From: Chloroflexota bacterium
Lineage (GTDB): Bacteria; Chloroflexota; Anaerolineae; Anaerolineales; Anaerolineaceae
Direction of reading: 5' to 3'
Length of the DNA stretch: 64,000 nucleotides
Assembly: GCA_029265085.1 (NCBI GenBank)
Contig: JAJUJY010000003.1
Location: forward strand, 6,282 to 70,281
Positions 60,561-64,000 of the stretch are shown here, piece by piece. The notes under the pieces are model-generated. The model was not told the DNA's origin. It saw nothing but the letters and a program-made list of their open reading frames with translations, and made no database searches. Position numbers and translations under genes: made by a program. Every line of letters starts with the position of its first letter. Positions within the stretch are counted from its first letter, which is position 1.

Positions 60561-61106
60561 TCAACTTAAAGGCTTGCGAAATTCAATAACCGCGTATTTG
60601 CCCTCGCCAAACTCATCATCGCCCTTGATCTTGGTCACCTGGTTATAGCCCAGGCTGATCCAAAAGCGCAGCGCAGGCCAGTTATATAAGCTGACCGCCA
60701 GGCGCGCTTCATTAAATTCTGCCAGACGAGCAATTTTTTCTACGCCGTCAACTACCTCGCGGCCAAGACCCTGGCGCTGCCACAAATTGCGGAAGAATAA
60801 TGAACCAATATATGCGGTTTTGATCCCTGGGTAGCCAAAATACACAGTCAGAATACCAATCACCGCGCGGGTTAGCTTATCCCGGATCAGGAAGGATTTT
60901 TCTCGGGCAGCCTCACCGCCGGGCGGTAATGCACCGTGATCCAGTATTTCACGTGCCTGGACGGATATGGGGCGTGTATCCCCAAGCAAGCGCAGCAAAT
61001 CCTGGTTATCTTCCAGAATCTGAATTAGCGCAGGCAGGTCTTCCTCCCGCACAAGTCTTAAAGTACAGCGGTTGCTTTCCCATTCAGCAGGAATAAACTC
61101 GGTCAC
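60561..61106 (-). CDS. GNAT N-acetyltransferase (RimJ-like)
   Basis: 181 residues, GTG start with AGGAG 8-9 nt upstream. GSLFFRNLWQRQGLGREVVDGVEKIA is the acetyl-CoA region and ALRFWISLGYNQVTKI follows. It resembles ribosomal-protein or small-molecule N-acetyltransferases. It lies 21 nt after the cyanophycinase-like gene. Confidence 0.88.
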   Translation of the reverse strand: MTEFIPAEWESNRCTLRLVREEDLPALIQILEDNQDLLRLLGDTRPISVQAREILDHGALPPGGEAAREKSFLIRDKLTRAVIGILTVYFGYPGIKTAYIGSLFFRNLWQRQGLGREVVDGVEKIARLAEFNEARLAVSLYNWPALRFWISLGYNQVTKIKGDDEFGEGKYAVIEFRKPLS

Positions 61107-61127
61107 AGCGGTTTCTCCTTTCTGCGA

Positions 61128-61850
61128 TCAGGCATACGGAGACCGGGCAGCGCACGCATACCCAGTTGGAAACAGGCTGACCCGGTAAGTCCGGGCGGAA
61201 AAGTCTTCCATTTCAACGCGGTAAGCTGAGCGTCCGGCGACACGTGCAAATCTTTCCTCTTCAAATATAGCACAAGTTCCCTCGTCCAGCCCCCAGCCAA
61301 TTTGGGTTTGGGTCTGAGCCATTGCGGCCAGCAGCTCCGGCAGGGCGTTTCGTTCTGTAAAATGCACACCCAGCAGAATCTGCTGAACCAATCCCAGGCC
61401 AGGAGCAATCCGCATGGTACCATCCCCAGATTCTTCACTGCCCAACAGGCAGTGCTCCAAAGCAATCAATGCTCCCGCAGAAATTCCCAGGTACGGGATT
61501 CCCGCCTGATACCGCGAACGGATTTGTTCACCCAAAGGTGAGGCAGCATACAGCCGCTGGTACGCTGCCGTATTTCCACCACCGATGATGATCCCGCTGG
61601 CCTGCTCCAAAACTGCGCCAGCAGCCGTCAGATCCAGTTGGCCGTCCTCACCTGGGACAATCACCTGGATATTCCGCACGCCGCACGTGTTGAGCGGACC
61701 GGCATACACCGGCACGTATTTCTGCCAGTTCTGTCCGCCCTGCAGCAGGAGCGCAAGGCAAGCCTGGTGACCGCCTGCCGCGGAAACAAAATCCAACGCA
61801 GCAGCTTCCAGGGCCTGGCTGCCCCCTAAAAGAAACAACGCGCGGCTCAT
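61128..61850 (-). CDS. Cyanophycinase-like / peptidase S51 family protein
   Basis: 240 residues from the ATG at 61850, which overlaps the preceding stop as ATGA. Nucleophile in LGISAGALIA (S124), IIIGGGNTAAYQRL, the cyanophycinase-type helix VHFTERNALPELLAAM and GWGLDEGTCAIFE. Family members cleave cyanophycin or Asp-X peptides from within. No cyanophycin synthetase is in the window, so the substrate is open. No signal peptide. Confidence 0.8.
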   Translation of the reverse strand: MSRALFLLGGSQALEAAALDFVSAAGGHQACLALLLQGGQNWQKYVPVYAGPLNTCGVRNIQVIVPGEDGQLDLTAAGAVLEQASGIIIGGGNTAAYQRLYAASPLGEQIRSRYQAGIPYLGISAGALIALEHCLLGSEESGDGTMRIAPGLGLVQQILLGVHFTERNALPELLAAMAQTQTQIGWGLDEGTCAIFEEERFARVAGRSAYRVEMEDFSARTYRVSLFPTGYACAARSPYA

Positions 61851-62554
61851 TCCAGCTCCATTTCCCGGCGGGAACGGCGCACCATCTGGTGTGTGCGCCA
61901 GACCAACTGCAAAAAGCCCAGCGCATGCTTCAACGGGGAGATATGGCTGCCCTGGTCGGCATAAATGGTTCGGATGGGTACCCAATCCAGGCGGCAGCCC
62001 TTGAGCACGCAGCGCACAATCATCTCCACCTCAAACTCAAAGCCGCGCTCGCGGCTGTTGGGAGTCGCCTGCATTAAACGGCGCGAGATCAACCGGTAAC
62101 CGGATTGATTATCGCGGATGGGCTGGCCAATCGCCCAGGAAAACAAAACCCGGCCGGTGGTATTGGCAATCCGGCGGGTAAAAGGCATTTGCCGGAAATT
62201 GCGCGCCCCAATAATCAGGTCGCCCTGGCGTGCCGTGAAAGCTTCCACAAAAGCCGGAATTTCGGCCGGATCATGCTGGCCGTCACCATCCAGGGTGATA
62301 ACCGCATCGTAACCATTTTGCAGTGCGTACTGAAAACCGGTCAGCAAAGCCACGCCTTTGCCCTGGTTGGGAATTTGATTCAACACCACCGCCCCAGCCG
62401 ACTCAGCCAAAGCGGCTGTGTTATCGGTTGAACCATCATTCACCACCAACACGGGTAAATGCCGGGCAGTTTCTTGAATTACTTTGACGATATGGCGCGA
62501 CTCGTTATGAGCCGGTATGAGCGCAAGCACTTTAACTGATGGAGATGAGTTCAT
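61847..62554 (-). CDS. Family 2 glycosyltransferase
   Basis: 235 residues. GT-A start ALIPAHNESRHIVKVI, VVNDGSTDNTAALAES, VITLDGDGQHDPAEI (DxD), and GQPIRDNQSGYRLISRR near the C-terminus. The pattern is polyprenol-phosphate mannosyl/glucosyltransferase-like. It starts 12 nt after the methyltransferase stop and overlaps the next gene by 4 nt. Confidence 0.88.
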   Translation of the reverse strand: MNSSPSVKVLALIPAHNESRHIVKVIQETARHLPVLVVNDGSTDNTAALAESAGAVVLNQIPNQGKGVALLTGFQYALQNGYDAVITLDGDGQHDPAEIPAFVEAFTARQGDLIIGARNFRQMPFTRRIANTTGRVLFSWAIGQPIRDNQSGYRLISRRLMQATPNSRERGFEFEVEMIVRCVLKGCRLDWVPIRTIYADQGSHISPLKHALGFLQLVWRTHQMVRRSRREMELE

Positions 62555-62565
62555 ACTTGTGAAGT

Positions 62566-63162
62566 TTATTCTTTCGAAGATTTTACAAAATGAAGTTTAA
62601 AGGTATGGTCGTTTGGCTGCGTTTCCAGCGTTGTAAACCCGGCAGCCTCGGCTGCCTGGATCAAATCCGCAGCCGTATGCCAGCGTGAAGCCCAGCGCAC
62701 CCCATAGCCGGTCTGAACGATCCGCTCACCGGGCAGGGTCACCTGCAGTGGAATCACAAAAATATCTTTAGGCGGCTCCGCCTCGTGGGGAATGGTGACT
62801 TCCCAGACCCAACACGAGCCGCCCGGTTTGAGCACGCGGAACAGTTCGCGGAAGATGGCTGGCTTATCCTGCGGGGGAACATACATCAGCGAGAAAAAGC
62901 AGGTGACGGCGGAAAATGAATTTTCCAAAAACTTTAATTCGCGCGCATCCATGACCAGTTTCAATGGGCCGGGCGCAGCATCCCGCAGTTCGCGCTCGCT
63001 CAAATCGATGGCGACCACCTGCGCACCCATCAACTGGCCGATAATTCCCTCCCCGCCGCCGCCCATATCCAGAATCCAGCCCTCAACGGGCAGCGTTTGC
63101 AAGCTGACGTGCTGTTCAGGCAGGGTAAAACGCGGCAGTTGGCTGGCCGGGACTTCAGTCAT
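62566..63162 (-). CDS. Class I SAM-dependent methyltransferase
   Basis: 198 residues from the ATG at 63162, with a GGGGGA purine tract just upstream; a TTG at 63180 is an alternative. Motif I GWILDMGGGGEGIIGQL, VVAIDLSERELRDA, AVTCFFSLMYV and FRVLKPGGSCWVWE are clear. Substrate unknown. Its start overlaps the end of the PAS gene by 8 nt, so translation is coupled. Confidence 0.87.
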   Translation of the reverse strand: MTEVPASQLPRFTLPEQHVSLQTLPVEGWILDMGGGGEGIIGQLMGAQVVAIDLSERELRDAAPGPLKLVMDARELKFLENSFSAVTCFFSLMYVPPQDKPAIFRELFRVLKPGGSCWVWEVTIPHEAEPPKDIFVIPLQVTLPGERIVQTGYGVRWASRWHTAADLIQAAEAAGFTTLETQPNDHTFKLHFVKSSKE

Positions 63163-63508
63163 CGGATCCCCCGCGCACAAAGTGCGGCATATCCACAGGA
63201 ATTTCTAACGACATTTCGATAAAACCGGCGTATTCTCCGTCTTGGTACCAGGGCGCCTGGTAGATCAATTTTTTGACCCCGTTTTTTTCAATCGTGTACA
63301 CATTGCTCTGCTGGTGCTCCATCAAATACACCAGTTTGCTGCGCGCCGGTTCCGGATGACAATCGAGCATATTTGTCCCGATCAGTGCTTCACCGCCGTC
63401 CGCGGCAAAAGTCTTAATCGATTTATCGTTCATTTCCAGGATAATCCCATCCCGGTCGCTGACGGTGATTGCCCCCGGAAACCCCTGTACCCAATGATGT
63501 TTTTCCAT
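63155..63508 (-). CDS. Single PAS-domain protein
   Basis: 117 residues, essentially one PAS domain (GAITVSDRDGIILEMNDKSI, TNMLDCHPEPARSKLVYLME, VKKLIYQAPWYQDGEYAGFIEM) without an attached kinase, cyclase or regulator domain. It could bind a small ligand or serve as a partner module. AGGAG is 6 nt from the ATG. It follows the DJ-1/PfpI gene by 24 nt. Confidence 0.85.
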   Translation of the reverse strand: MEKHHWVQGFPGAITVSDRDGIILEMNDKSIKTFAADGGEALIGTNMLDCHPEPARSKLVYLMEHQQSNVYTIEKNGVKKLIYQAPWYQDGEYAGFIEMSLEIPVDMPHFVRGGSDD

Positions 63509-63532
63509 ATGATGCTCCTTGTGGTATGAAAA

Positions 63533-64000
63533 TTAACGGCGGTTATCGGTTGTGTAATGATATTCCATATGTACGGCCGTTGCACGGGCTATTTCCCCGC
63601 CAAACGTGCGTTCCACCAGGTTCAATGCCATATCAATCCCGGCAGAAACTCCGGCGGAGGTAATCAGGTTGCCGTCTTGCACATAACGGAAAGGTTCTTC
63701 CACCTGCACATCCGGGAATGATTCGCGCATCCAATCCAAGGTACTGTAATGCGTGGTAGCGCGTTTTCCGGCCAGCAGCCCGGCTTTCCCCAACAACATC
63801 GCCCCTGTGCAGACCGATGCCAGTGTGTTGGCTGCCCGGCCGCGCTCCGCGATCCAGGCGATCAGGCGCGAATTATTAATTTCAGCCCGCACACCCCACC
63901 CGCCCGGCACAAGCAGCCAATCCAGCGCAGGGCAATCCTCCAGGGTTGTATCCGGCAAGACGCGCAAACCACCTTTGGTCAGCACAGGCTCAAGCCGCTC
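63533..64000 (-). CDS. DJ-1/PfpI-family protein, cut by window edge
   Basis: At least 155 residues; the frame stays open to the window end so the N-terminus is missing. The nucleophile elbow SVCTGAMLLGKAGLL (Cys) and LVPGGWGVRAE are typical, and LITSAGVSAGIDMALNLVE is characteristic of the subgroup containing isonitrile hydratase-like and AraC-linked members. The reaction is unknown. First visible gene of the minus-strand run. Confidence 0.88.
   Translation of the reverse strand, partial: ERLEPVLTKGGLRVLPDTTLEDCPALDWLLVPGGWGVRAEINNSRLIAWIAERGRAANTLASVCTGAMLLGKAGLLAGKRATTHYSTLDWMRESFPDVQVEEPFRYVQDGNLITSAGVSAGIDMALNLVERTFGGEIARATAVHMEYHYTTDNRR

Noticed and set aside
1..64000. CRISPR array, prophage, integrase or IS element
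   Set aside because: No evenly spaced direct repeats, transposase or integrase motifs were seen on either strand.

Overview
The window looks like a chromosomal segment of an Anaerolineae-type Chloroflexota bacterium of moderately high GC. That is inferred from the gene set: GatCAB amidotransferase, bacterial Elp3, LIC_10190-type and YccF membrane proteins, a Ddn-like flavin protein, CbiR-type cobamide salvage, and a secreted protein ending in the YLP-type tail common in this phylum. No rRNA, phage, transposase or CRISPR array is visible. One tRNA (Pro-UGG) is present. Most genes have clear AGGAG-type ribosome sites, but four (gatC, yqeK, a lipoprotein gene, a Fur-family gene) have a -10 box only 6-7 nt before the ATG and look leaderless.

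Layout. 1-2.3 kb: a truncated secreted subtilase. 2.5-16.3 kb, mostly minus strand: glutamate dehydrogenase with a structured leader, gatB, a Gfo/Idh oxidoreductase facing a BtpA-family gene across a shared regulatory region, an aminotransferase, a sugar nucleotidyltransferase coupled to a small DUF6504-like gene, a large membrane protein, an M3 peptidase, YccF and gatCA. 16.4-20.2 kb, plus strand: Ddn-like, YgjV-GNAT, YcgN, YqeK, tandem GNAT and Nudix genes. 20.2-23.6 kb: cobalamin riboswitch with terminator, then cobT-cobS-cbiR-cobU, a cobamide salvage and remodelling operon. 23.8-29.7 kb: envelope proteins, a methyltransferase, an epimerase, a GT28 glycosyltransferase and a hydrolase.

30.0-32.6 kb is an AT-rich island with a DUF91/NucS-like nuclease, an unknown protein and a SagB-like flavoenzyme, flanked by palindromic and low-complexity intergenic repeats. 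32.9-37.6 kb: methyltransferases, a histidine phosphatase, a house-cleaning NTPase overlapping a very short pyrophosphatase, and elp3. 37.8-41.05 kb: a Fur-family regulator and a znuACB-type importer, each preceded by a matching inverted-repeat operator. 41.0-47.2 kb: GNAT, glgC, a Ca-type P-ATPase, a lipoprotein and a small protein. 47.2-49.1 kb: rnhB, a GT2, a small conserved gene and tRNA-Pro. 49.2-53.6 kb: an esterase lipoprotein, a methyltransferase, a beta-lactamase-fold hydrolase, GNAT and a second Fur-family gene. This last gene diverges from a cbiMN-cbiQ-cbiO cobalt/nickel ECF importer (53.7-56.2 kb) over overlapping TTTGCA palindromes.

56.2-59.6 kb is a second AT-rich island: a secreted zinc metallopeptidase split by a frameshift at an A9 tract, and a lipoprotein. 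59.8-64 kb is a tightly packed minus-strand operon: DJ-1/PfpI, PAS, methyltransferase, GT2, cyanophycinase-like hydrolase, GNAT and alpha/beta hydrolase.

Metal and cofactor homeostasis is the recurring theme. The Co/Ni importer and the B12-riboswitch operon together supply cobamides, and two Fur-family regulators each sit beside their likely target importer. The strongest unexplained signals are the A9-split protease, the leaderless promoters, the interlocking Fur-type operators, the gdh leader and the mutually exclusive hairpins at 46.2 kb.
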